Assembly (NCBI GenBank): GCA_009763385.1
Contig: CM019831.1
Span: 79,891,845-79,955,844, forward strand
Length of the DNA stretch: 64,000 nt
From: Coix lacryma-jobi var. lacryma-jobi
Lineage: Eukaryota; Streptophyta; Magnoliopsida; Poales; Poaceae
Direction of reading: 5' to 3'
The notes beneath the pieces were generated by a model. The model was given only the letters and a program-made list of their open reading frames with translations. It ran no database searches and was not told the origin of the DNA. Shown piece after piece: positions 44,144 through 55,036 of this stretch. Positions within the stretch are counted from its first letter, which is position 1, and every line of letters starts with the position of its first letter. Both the position numbers and the translations under genes were made by a program.

Positions 44144-44149
44144 TATATA
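44144..44149 (+). promoter_or_regulatory. Predicted TATA box after the hairpin cluster
   Basis: CGTATATAGGGC follows the subterminal repeats and precedes a C-rich leader (44157-44420). This is the standard promoter position of a CACTA gene, presumably the Ulp1-like gene downstream. Confidence 0.5.
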
Positions 44150-44429
44150 GGGCACAGTGCCCTCCTTCTTCCTCAGATCGACATCAGACCGCCCGCAGCG
44201 CCGCCGCTTCCCTCATCGTATCCGATCGAGTGCCGCGCCGCCGTTGTCCCGCCGCATCCCTCGCCGACGTCCGCCTCGCCGTCGTCCTCTCGCGTGGCCG
44301 CGCCGACGCCTCCTCTTCTCTCCCTCGCCGGCCCTCGCCGGCCTCAGCGGCCGCCTGCCTCGGCGGCCACGCACAACTCGTCCTCTCGCGCCGCCGGTGA
44401 GGAGGCCGGGCGCGGTCGCGCCGCCGTGC

Positions 44430-44602
44430 TCAGTGCGTGCGTTGTGTGTGTGCGTGTGTGCGTGTTGTGTGCAGTGCGTGTGTGTGCACTGTGTGTGTGC
44501 GTGTTGTGTGCAGTGCGCGTGTGTGTGCAGTGCGTGTGTGTGCACTGTGTGTGTGCGTGTGTGTGCACTGTGTGTGTGCGTGTGTGTGCACTGTGTGTGT
44601 GC
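44430..44602 (+). repeat. TG/GTGC-rich microsatellite-like tandem repeat
   Basis: Repeats of GTGTGTGTGCGTGT and GCAGTGCGTGTGTGTGCACT. The apparent Cys/Val-rich ORFs over it are artefacts. Confidence 0.85.
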
Positions 44603-45083
44603 CCAACAAAAGACAACGTTGTGTGCAGGAAGAATGAAAGAAAAAATGATATATATTGAAAATGAATGATTATAGAAAAATTATTATAAATACATATATA
44701 TTTATGGAAAAATAAAAAAGATATATATAGAAAATGAATGATTATAGAAAATGAATATATATACATATATATTTAGAGAATATCAGAAAATGTTATTAAT
44801 GCACCGCAGTGTATATATGTTTATAGAAAAATGAATATATATTTATATAAATATATAGTTATATAAATCATTTTTAGAAAATCATGTTTTTTAATCTAAC
44901 AAAAAATATGTGACATGTAGATAAAAAGAGATTGGTCGCGTTGACCTCGCCGCCGTCCGCCGTCATCTTCACCGCAACGTCATCCTCGTCGTCGTGCTCA
45001 CCTCCTCACCGCAACGTCATCCTCGTCGTCGTCCGTCGTCATCCTCTTCTCAACGGTGTGTCCCTTGTGATGGAGAAGGAATA

Positions 45084-45325
45084 ATCAATTAGATATGTTT
45101 ATGTCGTGTATATGTTTTTACGAATGTGTATGGAATAATGACTTAGCATAATCAATTAGATATATTTATGTCGTGTATATGTTTTTACGAATGTGTATGG
45201 AATAATCACCTAACCCAAAACCCCGAACCCCGAACCCTAAACCCTATCCCCTAAACCCTAACCGCTAACCCCTAACCCCTAACCCCTAACCCCTAACCCT
45301 TAACCCTTAACCGCTAACCCCTAAC
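45084..45325 (+). repeat. Short tandem duplication followed by telomere-like CCCTAAA variants
   Basis: A ~65-base unit (AATCAATTAGATATGTTTATGTCGTG onward) is present twice (about 45084 and 45149). It is followed at 45205-45325 by degenerate CCCTAAA/CCCCTAA/CCCTTAA units. The array is too irregular for a functional telomere. Confidence 0.75.
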
Positions 45326-45441
45326 AAAAGATATATACTCTTCCCATACAACTTTAGGTGGGTGTTGTTATCATGTGCATATTTATTTTTACTTACTCAA
45401 TTTCTATGATATATGTTGACTATATAAGCAAATTAATGCAG

Positions 45442-46069
45442 CTATCACTGGATATTGATCGTCTTCGATCTCTCCGAAAGTCAATTGATAATCTATGACT
45501 CGTTGAGAAAACCACTGGGAGATTATCAAGATATCATAGACATTATCCAGGGGTAACTTTCGATCTCTAAATATTGATTTCTACACTTTAAATCTGCAAT
45601 AGTTAATTATGATCCAATATTATATTGTGCAGGGTTTGGGCTTGGTTCGTTCCGAAACACCGTCCGGATTTGAAGGCGACACTTCCTCGTCCTATCCAAT
45701 TGCAAGTAAGTAGTACTATCTCCCCGCGTCTTTACCACTGTAGCATGCTTTCATCACACGCGCGAGATGATGAGAGTAATATCTTTTTACATCGTGCAGT
45801 GGGTTCTACGGCAACCACCAGGGAACAATTTGTGTGGGTACTACGTTTGCGAGTTTCTCTCGGTGTATGCCAAAAGAACTCCTCTAGAGAGACAGAAGGA
45901 GCTATGGTTGAAGAACCAGGTGTTGGACATGGTGCGCCTGAAAGGAATTCAAGAGACAATCGCAGGAGTTCTTAATGACCATGTCCTCAAAGCCGGCACC
46001 GAGTTCTACTATAACCCGGAAGAACCAATATTGAAACCAAACCAAGACGACCATTTGTATGACATTTAA
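45442..46069 (+). CDS. Ulp1-like cysteine protease C-terminal domain, three exons (transposon-borne)
   Basis: Ulp1 (C48) proteases cleave SUMO, and such domains recur in plant transposons. Exons are 45442-45552, 45633-45705 and 45800-46069. Acceptors are AATGCAG, TTGTGCAG and TCGTGCAG; donors are GGGTAAC and CAAGTAAG. Phases match at both joins. The catalytic order is visible: His in YHWILIVFDL, Asp in IIYDSLRKPL, then Gln and Cys in RQPPGNNLCGYYVCE. The reading frame is intact to the stop. The N-terminal exons are not identified, and upstream sequence is a GC-rich leader and repeats. All catalytic residues are kept, which is unusual among the decayed genes around it. It lies between CACTA subterminal arrays. 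Confidence 0.8.
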
Positions 46070-46383
46070 GTGACGGTCAATATTTGTGTTGTAAATACCA
46101 AGGATGCATGGATAATGCTGTAAATTTTATGTGCATAAAAATATTATACACATAATATGTATAGCTAGCCCATATATATATAGTTTCATATTTTATGTGT
46201 GTAATTATAAATTTTATGTGTATATATATGTGGATACATATATTAGCAGCGAAGAATACGTATTAGAAATCCTAATGTAATATATTAGCATCGAAGAAAA
46301 CGTATTAGAAAACCTAATGTAATTGAAAAACTGAAAACAATAGCCAATTGAAAAGAAAAAAGAAAAGAAAAAGAAAAAACGTC

Positions 46384-46650
46384 TTTAGCCCCGGTTGGTA
46401 ACTAAAGAGGCCAGTCTTTAGTCCCGGTTGGTATTACCAACCGGGGCTAAAGGTCCCCTCTTTAGTCCCGGTTGGTATTACCAACCGGGGCTAAAGGGAC
46501 CTTTAGCCCCGGGACCGGGAACCGTGGCTAAAGGTCGGACCTTTAGTCCCGATTCCTTAGCCCCGGCTCCATGCCCGGGGCTAAAGGCCATTTTCGACCG
46601 GGGCTAAAGGCCATTTTCGACCGGGGCTAAAGGCCCGTTCTCCAGTAGTC
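46384..46650 (+). repeat. Right subterminal repeat array and end of CACTA N
   Basis: Alternating TTTAGTCCCGGTTGGTATTACCAACCGGGGCTAAAG hairpins, then two CCATTTTCGACCGGGGCTAAAGG repeats and the terminus GTTCTCCAGTAGT. Confidence 0.8.
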
Positions 46651-48336
46651 ATCTTCGCGCTCCGTCTCCAACACAGCAGCGCCTCCCTGTGTCCGCTGCT
46701 GCCATTGCCACGAGTGAAGCTTGCTCCGGCACGCTACAACTATGTTTCTCCTCTTTGGTAATCCTCGGTGAGCATCGCTGCACCTCTATACCCCTTGCTG
46801 CACCGCAAAATCATAGGTCACGCAGATGCACAGAATTGGCCGAGAGCCAAGTTGTGCCTACCTCTGCTCGGACGACTTCCTTGCTGGATGACATCAACGT
46901 GACATTATCACGTGATTTATGGCCGTTTTCCTTTAGGAAAACAATTCCACAAATACATCAATACACATCATAAACCTGGTCCATGGTACACAACCTCACT
47001 CCACCACCGGTCTATTGGTCATGGACCAAGTCCACAGCATAGTGCACGAGCGCTTTGTGATCTAGCCCCTATTCTTTTCGAAATTCATGTCACTGTTATC
47101 TGAGTCTCGCGTATCTTACAAGCTAACCCCTGAAATATATCTTTAATTATGTTTTGATCCCAACAGCAAATGAATTGAGCCTTTTAAGTTCTAAAAATGC
47201 GTTTAAATGTTTTAATTTATTCCATGGAAGGTTAATGATGTCATTATATCAATTAATTATGTCATTAATATGTTTTGGCTCATAAAATAAAATAATTTTA
47301 TTTGGTTTATTAAAAAAATTAATGTCTTTAATAACTCTCTTTAAAATATAACTAATGTGAATTGGCTTCTAAAAATAGGACTTTTTACAAATAAATCTTT
47401 TTCAGCCTTTATAAAATAAATTTGTGGTCCAAACGTTTTATTTTAATCACTGATTTTGAAAACTAATTAAAATTAAATTCTGTTTATTTACCAAATTGCC
47501 CTCCAATTTCAAAAGCTCATAACTTTGAAACCGTAGCTCCGTTTTCAGCGGTTTTCGCGCTCACACAATCGTAGAAACAAGCCGTACGCTTTAGTAACCT
47601 TTTTAGTATGTTTTTATAATGTTTGGTGTACTGTTTTTATTTATTAGTATATGTTTGCGTGCCGAAAGTTTACCGGGATAGAAGAAGTCACCGATGGATT
47701 CCGAAGACCTCGAGTATGCGTTGTATCACATTTCACATAAAAGACAAGTGTCCTTAAACATCTTGCTCATGTATTTATTTTTATTTTGGTATTAGAGTAG
47801 TTAGATCCTATAGATTGCATGCAGTGTCTAAATTTGAATCTTATGATATATATGGGTTACTATTATCCTTGTCACCTGGTTTGTGATGTGTTGGTTAGAT
47901 GTCATGCTTAGCCCTGCTGTCTTGGGATGGGATGGTGGTTAAATAATTAATTCTGATTAATGATTTATGGAACATTATGGTTTGGTAACTTTGGTAGTAG
48001 TATGATGATTAGGTAAATCCGGCAGTATGGACCGTTGGTGGTGTTGTTGCCATTGACTTGGCGTACGGTTGTCGTGGGACTCGTTGTTACGGTTTGCCAT
48101 GGACTTGACGTTGGTTTGGGTTAGTGGTTTGTTATCATGCCTGGATCCCTAGGACCTGGTTCTTGGACAAGTAACCTGGCAAAACAACAAACCATGAGGC
48201 CTATATGGCTCTGGGACTGGCTAATTAATTAGAGAAGCCTTATGTCGTTATTAGTTTCATATGGACATGGTCGAAGTATATGGGCTTTATTGCACATCCT
48301 AGTTATGATCATCCTCGTGTATATGGGCTTTATTGC
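46651..48336 (+). repeat. LTR fragment K (same family as J)
   Basis: From about 47740 (AAGTGTCCTTAAACATCTTGCTC) to 48235 it matches J 57463-57950 closely, including CTTGGGATGGGATGGTGG and CCTGGATCCCTAGGACC. 46651-47640 has the layout of the J and I LTR middle (leader exons, then AT-rich, GTACTGTTTTTATTTATT). A 16-base direct repeat, ATATGGGCTTTATTGC (48279 and 48321), sits at the junction with the CACTA transposase. Neither LTR terminus is seen. Small ORFs are unsupported. Confidence 0.65.
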
Positions 48337-50329
48337 CCTAATAGCAATAGGAAGAAACACTGTCAACACGACAATCATGAGCATTAAAACTGGTTAATGA
48401 CAGGTCTTTCATCGAGACTAGTCTCTTGATGTTGGAAGAGAAACCTGTAAGGACTTTTAAGCCCTTTAAGCTTATAGAAATTGCTCTCTTCTCATCATTT
48501 GATAAGTTGTAGCTGGCTGCAAGAAGGTTGTATCTTCTGTTCCCCAAGTCTTGTGGGTGAAGCTCTGGTCTAGATTGCAAATGTACTAGGTCCTCCCGTG
48601 ACTTCAGTCCATCCTTTGTCTTTGTCTCAATCACACTCTCAAATACATTTTTTATATGCATTCCATCAAGGGATGGCGCATAGCCCAATCCGGCCAGTAA
48701 GGCAGGTATTTGAAGAAGATTGACATCTTCTTAAAGGGCACGCCTTCGATTAGAGCCATATCTCTTTTGTTGATCTTTCCATCCTTTTTCTTTTTACCAT
48801 AGGCGACTTTGATGCTCTTCACCATGTTAAACACGTAATGCCCATCACGTCTATCTGGCGCATGCTTTGTCTCAATAGAACTACCAATGAAGTATTTCAT
48901 CATCCTCTTGCTTTGGTACCTATGTCCTTCCACTAAGAAGCATCGGTGATGCATGCACACTACCTTCCGGGATCCCTCTAGGAACTAAGCTGTAGTGGTA
49001 GTCAAGCATTCCGAGCACCCTAGGAATCCTTTGATCTGTCCTGAAAGCGAAACATGTCCTGGGTAGTTAGTGATGGTAACAAAGACGATGGCTCTTAATG
49101 TGAAGGCACTCTTTGCAAGCGCATCCCTCATTTTCACTCCCTCCTTCCATAGTGTCTCCATCTCTTGCATCAATGGTTCGAGAAAAACATCTATGTCGAT
49201 GCCTGGTGCTTTCGGTCCAAAAATTATCATAGTCAGCAACAAATACTTTCTCTTATGGCACAACCATGGAGGGAGGTTGTAAATCGACAGGATAACTGGC
49301 CACGTGCTATGTGTGCTGGTCCTATCACCAAATGGATTCATTCCATCCGTGCTCAAAGCGAACCTTACGTTTCTGGGGTCTTCTTGGAATTCTGGGTACT
49401 TCGTATCAAAGTCCTTCCGCTTGTTGTGCATCAGATGAGTGACGTAGCACACCATCGCCCTTCTTGCGTTCATCTGAAGCCCACCATCGCATGAGCTCTG
49501 AGTACCTGGGGTTTGATAATAAACGCCTCAAGCGATCAATCGGCGATAGGTACCACATAACCAATGTTGGGATTCTTCTTTGGTTAGTATCATCTATAGC
49601 TAGGGTGTTGTTATCCTCTTCAGCATTATGTGCAGCGTCTTTTTTCTTTCCACCCTTCTTTCTCTTTGGCCCAAAGGTAGGACCCATGTCTTCTTCAGTA
49701 CAGATGTTGTTCCTTTTGTATCGACTTGCACCACACGTCGGATAATTAATTAGGTCTTTGAAGACCCCACAATAAAGGATACAATGGTTCAGACATGCAA
49801 GTATTCATTGCACACCCATTGTAAGTGGACTGATAAGCTTCTTTGCTTGATATGTGTTGGTGGGCACAAAGTTTGGTTTAGGAAGCACAACAGCCAACAA
49901 AGTCAATATGTCGTTGAAGATCCTATCGGACCATCCGTACTTAGCCTTCAAAACCAGTATGTCCAACACAAAACGTAGCAACGACCATCTTTTCTCACAA
50001 CCCTTTTCCTCCGGGTATAAGCGCTCTTTCCTTGCCTTCTTTACTATCTCCAAGTTATTTAGCCCTTTAATCAACAATTGTTGTCCCATGTTGCATACCA
50101 TCTCTTCTAGGAAGTCATCATCTTCTTCTCCTTCTTTGTTGTCTTCACCATCATCATCTACACCATATCCTTCTCCATCACCACAACCTTCATCTCCACC
50201 ACCATCAAAATCTTCTCTTGCATCATGCATCACGACATTGTCGTCATCTCCCCTTACTTCTGGTGTATTTGTAGCTCTTGCCTCTATACTTCTCTCACCA
50301 TGATGATCCCAAATCTTGTAGTTATCCAT

Positions 50330-50334
50330 GAAAT
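50330..50334 (+). repeat. Target-site duplication of element L, left copy (GAAAT)
   Basis: GAAAT directly before TGTCGACG, repeated exactly at 54350-54354. Confidence 0.9.
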
Positions 50335-50819
50335 TGTCGACGAAATATGGTCGATAGTCTAGCGAGGGGTATGCCCAAGGTAGTAGATTACACGGCGGAG
50401 GCGTGCGAGACTTCTGCAAAGCGTAAACACAGGGACGAGAGACGGCAATTTAGACAGGTTCGGGCCGACAAGTCGTCGCAATACCCTACGTCCTGTGTTC
50501 TGGTGGTTGGTTTGTATTGCTGGATTGGAATATGGCGTGTGATCCGATGGGATCTGAGTTGAGATGAGAGGGGGTCCCTGCTCGCCTTTTATAGCCAGGG
50601 AGAAGGGTTACAGTTGTCGAGTCCTCACAGATTACAAACAGTTCCTTAAGGCAAGGAATCCGGATCTAACTCTAGGGTCTTCCTTGGCGAGCAAGGCTTT
50701 TGGAGAGTCCTTGACAAGCACAGCGAGCTGGTCTGTGCTGCAAGGCCTCGCGAGTTGGGCTGTCCTTGACGAAGGGCCCAAGTAGGTCTATGGGGGTATA
50801 TGGAGGTAATATCCCCACA
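50335..50819 (-). repeat. 3' LTR of element L
   Basis: A 485-base copy of 53866-54349 with TATA box CTATAAAAGG on the minus strand. Confidence 0.9.
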
Positions 50820-51224
50820 ACTAGTCCCCGAGCACTTTGTATCCGTTGGCGACGCCGTCTTGAGCTTGTCCGAGCAGGCGAAGTCGATGTCGGGCAAGTA
50901 AGGCTCGCCAGAAGGATGTAAGGTGCTCAAGAAAATTTTTGAAGAGCTTTCTTCTAGTGAAGTGTATCCACTAGGAGCTTGCAAGACTAAAAGGAACAGC
51001 GTGGTCCTAGTAGAAGTCTGTGCAAGTCCAACTTGACGGAGTGTCCTTAAAATGTCAGAGAAAAAGAAAATACATTCACCGCAAGGTGAAGTGTATCCAC
51101 TTAGTCCCCGAGCTTGGTAGTAGGTGTTGAAGACACGTGGTGCCGAGCTTGTAGAGCATTTAGCAAGTGCCCCGATGAGCTGTCCAAAATCAGCAACCTG
51201 ATCCGAACAGCATGGAGTGACTTG

Positions 51225-53585
51225 ATGCACACCGGCGACGAGTGAAGGCGATGATGAGCAAAGGCAACGAGCCTGGTCGACGACGAACGAAGGCGAAGTC
51301 CCCGAGTCTGGTCAGCGACGAACGAAGGCGAAATCCATGAACCTGGTTGGCGACGGGCGAAGGCCAGGTCGATGAACCTGGTTGGCGACGAATTGATGAA
51401 CCTACGCCCTTGTGCTTTGGAAACAAAAGATGGCGACGAGCGATGGCGGCGGCGAGCGAAGGTGGTGACGAGCGAAGACGGCGACGAATGAAGTCCCTGA
51501 GCTTGGATGGCGACGAGCAAAGGCGAAGTCCCCAAGCCTGGTGGGTGACAAGCGAAGGCGAAGTCGCGAGCTAGGTCGGCGACGAGTGAAGGCGACGATG
51601 AGCGAAGGTGACAAGCGATGGCGACGGCGAATGAAGGCGATGACGAGTGAAGGTGACGACGAGAGAAGGCAATGAGCCTGGTCGATGACGAACGAAGGCA
51701 AAGTCCCCGAGCCTGGTTAGTGACTTGCGAAGACGACGAAGGAGACGACAAGTGAAGGCGGCGACGAAGGCGGCAACGATCCTTGTCGACGATGAGCGAA
51801 GGCAGCGACGGTCCTGGTCAACGACGAGCGAAGACGGCGACGAGTGAAGGCGGCGACGAAGGCGGCGGCCATCTTGGTCGACGACGAGCGAAGGCGAAGT
51901 CCCTGAAAAATAAATTTGGAGAGCAGTAGTACATGATGATGTACAAATAAAATATGGAGAAAAACCAGTGGTGAAGGATGACTGCGGCTTTGACGAAGTC
52001 CCCGAGCGTAGAGTCGTCGCGTTGACATGGAGCGTCTGGAGATGGAGGCGGAGCCGGCTGCGGGGGCGCTGGTCGCTGATGTAGATATGTTCCCCGAATT
52101 CCGCAGACCCAATAGCCGTGAGCTGAAGTGATGAACAGTTCGGCCTTGGGTTATCCCCTGATCCATAGCGTAGAGCGCAGAGCTCGTTTGCGCGTAGGAG
52201 TCGGAGGCATCGCCTAAGGAAACGCTGCTGGCATCCCATAGTGTAGAGGGCAGACGCTCATGCACGCGTAGGGAGGTACCAAGGACAGGGTCTTTTCTGA
52301 GAGGCTCTGTCGAGGCGTGACCTGGGCGAATGGAGACCGTTTGGAGATCGTATGTCGAGCGCGTGGGTAGCGCGTATACATGCACTGGACGTATAGCCTT
52401 AGAGGTCTCAGCTCGAGCTTAGCCTTTCCTTCATAGCGTAGAGGGCAGGCGCTCATGCACGCGTAGAGAGGGCAGGATGTCACTCGGGAAGGACTGTTGG
52501 CCACCATAGCGCAGAGGGCAGGCGCTCATGCACGCGTATGGAAGTGACAACAGCCCCGACTCTGAGGCCTCCTTAGCATTAGCCAGGCTGCTTGGAGAGG
52601 TCGGCAAATCATATGGAGAGGTCAGCGACTAGCGAAGGAGGTGACAAGCCAAGGCGACGACGAATGGAGGCGGCGACGATGAGCGAAGGTGATGACAAGC
52701 CTGGTCGACGATGATCGAAGGCAGTGACGAATGATGGCGACGACGAGTCCGATCGACGACGGTCGAAGGCGGCGACGAACGATGGTGGCGACGAGTCCGG
52801 TGGACGACGGGTGAAGGCGGCAACGAGCGACGACAGCGACGAAGGCGGCGACGATCCTGGTCGACGACAGCGACGAAGGCGGCGATGATCCTGATCAACG
52901 ACGAGCGAAGGCGGCGACGAGTGAAGGCAGCGACAAAGGTAGCGACAATCCTTGTCGACGACGGGCGAAGATGGCGATGAGCGAAGGCGGCGCCGATCCT
53001 GGCGATGACAAGAGAAGGTGACGAGCGATGGCGACGGCGAACGAAGGCGATGACGAATGAAGGTGACGACGAGCGAAGGCAATGAGCCTGGTCGACGATG
53101 AACGAAGGCGAAGTCCCCGAGCCTGGTCGACGACGAGCGAAGGCTAAGTCCCCGAGCCTGGTCGGCGACAAGCGAAGGTGGCGGTGAGCGAAGATTGCGA
53201 CGAGCCTGGTCGACGACGAGCAATATCAGCGATGAAGGCGGCGACGATCCTGGTCGATGACGAGCAAAGGCGGCGACGAGCCTGGTCGACAACGAGCGAC
53301 GACGACGACGAGCGACGGCGGCGACGCAGGCGGCGACGAAGGCAGCGATGATCCTAGTCGACGACGAGCGATGGCAGTGACGAAGGCGGCGGTGATCCTG
53401 GTCGACGACGAGTGAAGGCGACGACGAGCAAAGGCGACGACGAGCGAAGGCGGTGAGGAGCCCGGAAGAAGATGAGTGAAGGCGGTGATGATTCTGGTCG
53501 ATGACGAGCGAAGACGGCGACGAGTAAGGGCGGTGACGAAGGCGGCGGCGATCCTTGTTGACGACGAGCGAAGGCGGCGATGTTG
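51225..53585 (-). repeat. Degenerate tandem repeat array inside L
   Basis: Built of short units such as GGCGACGAGCGAAGGC and CTGGTCGACGACGAGCGAAGGC, with a longer-period phrase GTCCCCGAGCCTGGT. It is interrupted at about 51900-52610 by unique sequence with a second motif (CGCTCATGCACGCGTAG, 52255-52540). Long minus-strand ORFs in all three frames, the longest 410 codons at 53841-52609, come from the repeat's lack of stops and read as Ser/Arg/Pro/Leu repeats. Confidence 0.85.
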
Positions 53586-53865
53586 ATGCAGTCGGTGATC
53601 CTCTTGTTGGCCTGGTCGCAGCAGACGGATTTTGGCGCGCGGGTCGCCAACGCGATGACGCGTTGGGTGGACGGCGAGGCGTCCGGCGCAGGAAGATGCG
53701 CAGATTCCACGATCTCCGGAGCGAGGATGGCGTTGCTTGATGGTCCAGATGATAGATCCGATCTGGAAGGAGACATCGGGCTCGTGGAGGATCATAGAGT
53801 CGAGGAAGATGACCGCTTGGCAGATCATGGTGTGGTAGCACACACCACCTACTTGGCGCGCCAAC

Positions 53866-54349
53866 TGTCGACGAAATATGGTCGATAGTCTACCGAGGGT
53901 ATGCCCAAGGTAGTAGATTAGACGGCGGAGGCGTGCGAGATGTCTACAAAGGGTAAACACAGGGACGAGAGACGGCGATTTAGACAGGTTCGGGCCGGTA
54001 AGTCACTGTAATACCCTACGTCCTGTGTTCTGGTGGTTGGTTTGTATTGCTGGATTGGAATATGGCGTGTGATCCGATGGTATCTGAGTTGAGATGAGAG
54101 GGGGTCCCTGCTCGCCTTATATAGCTGGGTAGCAGGGTTACAGTTGTCGAGTCCTAACATATTACAAATGGTTCCTTAAGGCAAGGAATCCGGATCTAAC
54201 TCTAGGGTCTTCCTTGGCGGGCAAGGCTTCTGGAGACTCCTTGACAAGCACAGCGAGCTGGTCGTGTGCTGCAAGGCCTCGCGAGCTGGGTTGTCCTTGA
54301 CGAAGGGCCCAAGTAGGTCTATGGGGTATACAGAGGTAATATCCCCACA
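53866..54349 (-). repeat. 5' LTR of element L
   Basis: A 484-base LTR. The primer-site-like TTGGCGCGCC lies directly inside it. The form resembles Tat-lineage elements; the tRNA is not identified. Confidence 0.88.
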
Positions 54350-54354
54350 GAAAT
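54350..54354 (+). repeat. Target-site duplication of element L, right copy (GAAAT)
   Basis: An exact repeat of 50330-50334. It lies inside the transposase-associated domain coding region of M. Confidence 0.9.
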
Positions 54355-54569
54355 CCCTTCTTATCAAGTGTGATCTTTGGATCCCGACACACTATACGGT
54401 TTTTACAGTCACAACAAGGGCAATATATATCCTTTGTCTGCTTAATCACAACCTGTCTTTTAGCGGCTTCAATGAAACCATTCACATCTTTTATGTAGGA
54501 AGCTTCGAATCTTTGTTCTGTGTACATCCATGGCCGGTCCATATTTACCCTATATATATAAAAGAAAAG

Positions 54570-54578
54570 ATAAAAATA
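54570..54578 (+). repeat. 9-bp target-site duplication of the MITE, left copy
   Basis: ATAAAAATA, repeated exactly at 55028-55036. Confidence 0.88.
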
Positions 54579-55027
54579 GGGGAAATTTGCTGGGGGACAC
54601 TAAAAGTGGTGCGCATTTGCTGGAACACACTTTTTTGTGTACCACTCACCACTAAAACAGTTGCTATTTGTAAACCATAAGGCCAATGGCTATGAAATTT
54701 TAACAGCAACAAGATAGGATAGTTATGTACAAATCATCTAATACTCACTTCCATAGAAAATGTCGTTAAGGCCTTGTAACGTTGTCCACCAGCAACCTTA
54801 ACAGACATGATTTGCTGGTGGTGCCGTTACGAGGCCTTAACGACATTTTCTATGGAAGTGAGTATTAGATGATTTGTAGATAACTATCCTATCTTGTTGT
54901 TGTTAAAATTTCATTTACATTGGCCTTACGGTTTACAAATGGCAACTGTTTTAGTGGTGAGCGTTACATGAAAAAGTGTGTTCCAGCAAATGCGCGCCAC
55001 TTTTTGTGTGTCCCAGCACATTTTGCC
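54579..55027. mobile_element. Foldback MITE of Mutator (MULE) type, 449 bp
   Basis: Nearly the whole element is a long inverted repeat: a left arm of about 205 bases (54579-54785) pairs with the right arm (54820-55027), with a spacer of about 35 bases. Terminal sequence is GGCAAAATGTGCTGGGACAC on the right; the left has GGGGAAATTTGCTGGGGGAC. Long TIRs plus a 9-bp target duplication identify a MULE-derived MITE. It sits just upstream of M's transposase ATG and codes for nothing. Confidence 0.9.
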
Positions 55028-55036
55028 ATAAAAATA
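55028..55036 (+). repeat. 9-bp target-site duplication of the MITE, right copy
   Basis: ATAAAAATA, identical to 54570-54578. Confidence 0.88.

Larger units (their letters stand above)
40987..46650 (+). mobile_element. Composite CACTA (En/Spm) region N
   Basis: The left end (40987-41130) and right end (46384-46650) share GGGGCTAA/TTAGCCCCGGTTGGT subterminal repeats. The right end finishes GGCCCGTTCTCCAGTAGT, the reverse of a typical grass CACTA terminus (CACTACTGGAGAACGGGCC), but is followed by C in place of G. The left CACTA terminus is missing. A second subterminal block of a different type (CCCGGGCGG, 43878-44136) with its own TATA box lies in the middle, so two CACTA elements are probably nested or fused. 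Confidence 0.75.
50335..54349 (-). mobile_element. Non-autonomous LTR retrotransposon L (LARD/TRIM-like, 4.0 kb)
   Basis: Direct LTRs of 485 and 484 bases (50335-50819, 53866-54349) with TGTGGGGATATTACC...CGTCGACA ends (minus strand) and the GAAAT target duplication. Orientation is set by TATA boxes read on the minus strand (CTATAAAAGG at 50585-50594, CTATATAAG at 54116-54124). It is also set by a purine tract GCTCGGGGACTAGT next to the 3' LTR (50820-50833) and a primer-site-like TTGGCGCGCCAAGTAGG next to the 5' LTR (53849-53865). The interior codes for no retroelement protein and is mostly a degenerate tandem array. The LTRs differ by several percent by eye. Confidence 0.9.
48338..54542 (-). 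pseudogene. CACTA transposase (Tnp2) pseudogene, split by LARD L
   Basis: Minus-strand pieces in order: 54542-54355 is the transposase-associated domain (MDRPWMYTEQR, YCPCCDCKN, LDKKGF). After the L insertion, 50334-49805 has FMDNYKIWDHHGE, a Gly/Asp-rich acidic stretch and LRFVLDILVLKAKYGWSD. 49804-49406 is a zinc-like segment with a stop (SPLTMGVQ-stop) and MWYLSPIDRLRRL. 49473-48985 is the transposase core (RFALSTDGMNPFG, TWPVILSIYNLPPWL, GPKAPGIDIDVFLEPL). 48960-48652 carries HRCFLVEGHRY and the junction to MECI/DGMHIKNV. 48688-48338 has TKDGLKSREDLVHL and TGFSSNIKRLVSMKDL, ending HDCRVDS. Several frameshifts and a missing C-terminus make it inactive. Confidence 0.88.

Noticed and set aside
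44157..44669. Cys/Val-rich protein ORFs
   Set aside because: They are translations of a GTGTGTGTGC microsatellite and GC-rich leader.
52609..53841. A 410-residue minus-strand protein
   Set aside because: It lies in a stop-poor tandem repeat; all three minus frames are open over long stretches and read as shifted versions of the same repeat.
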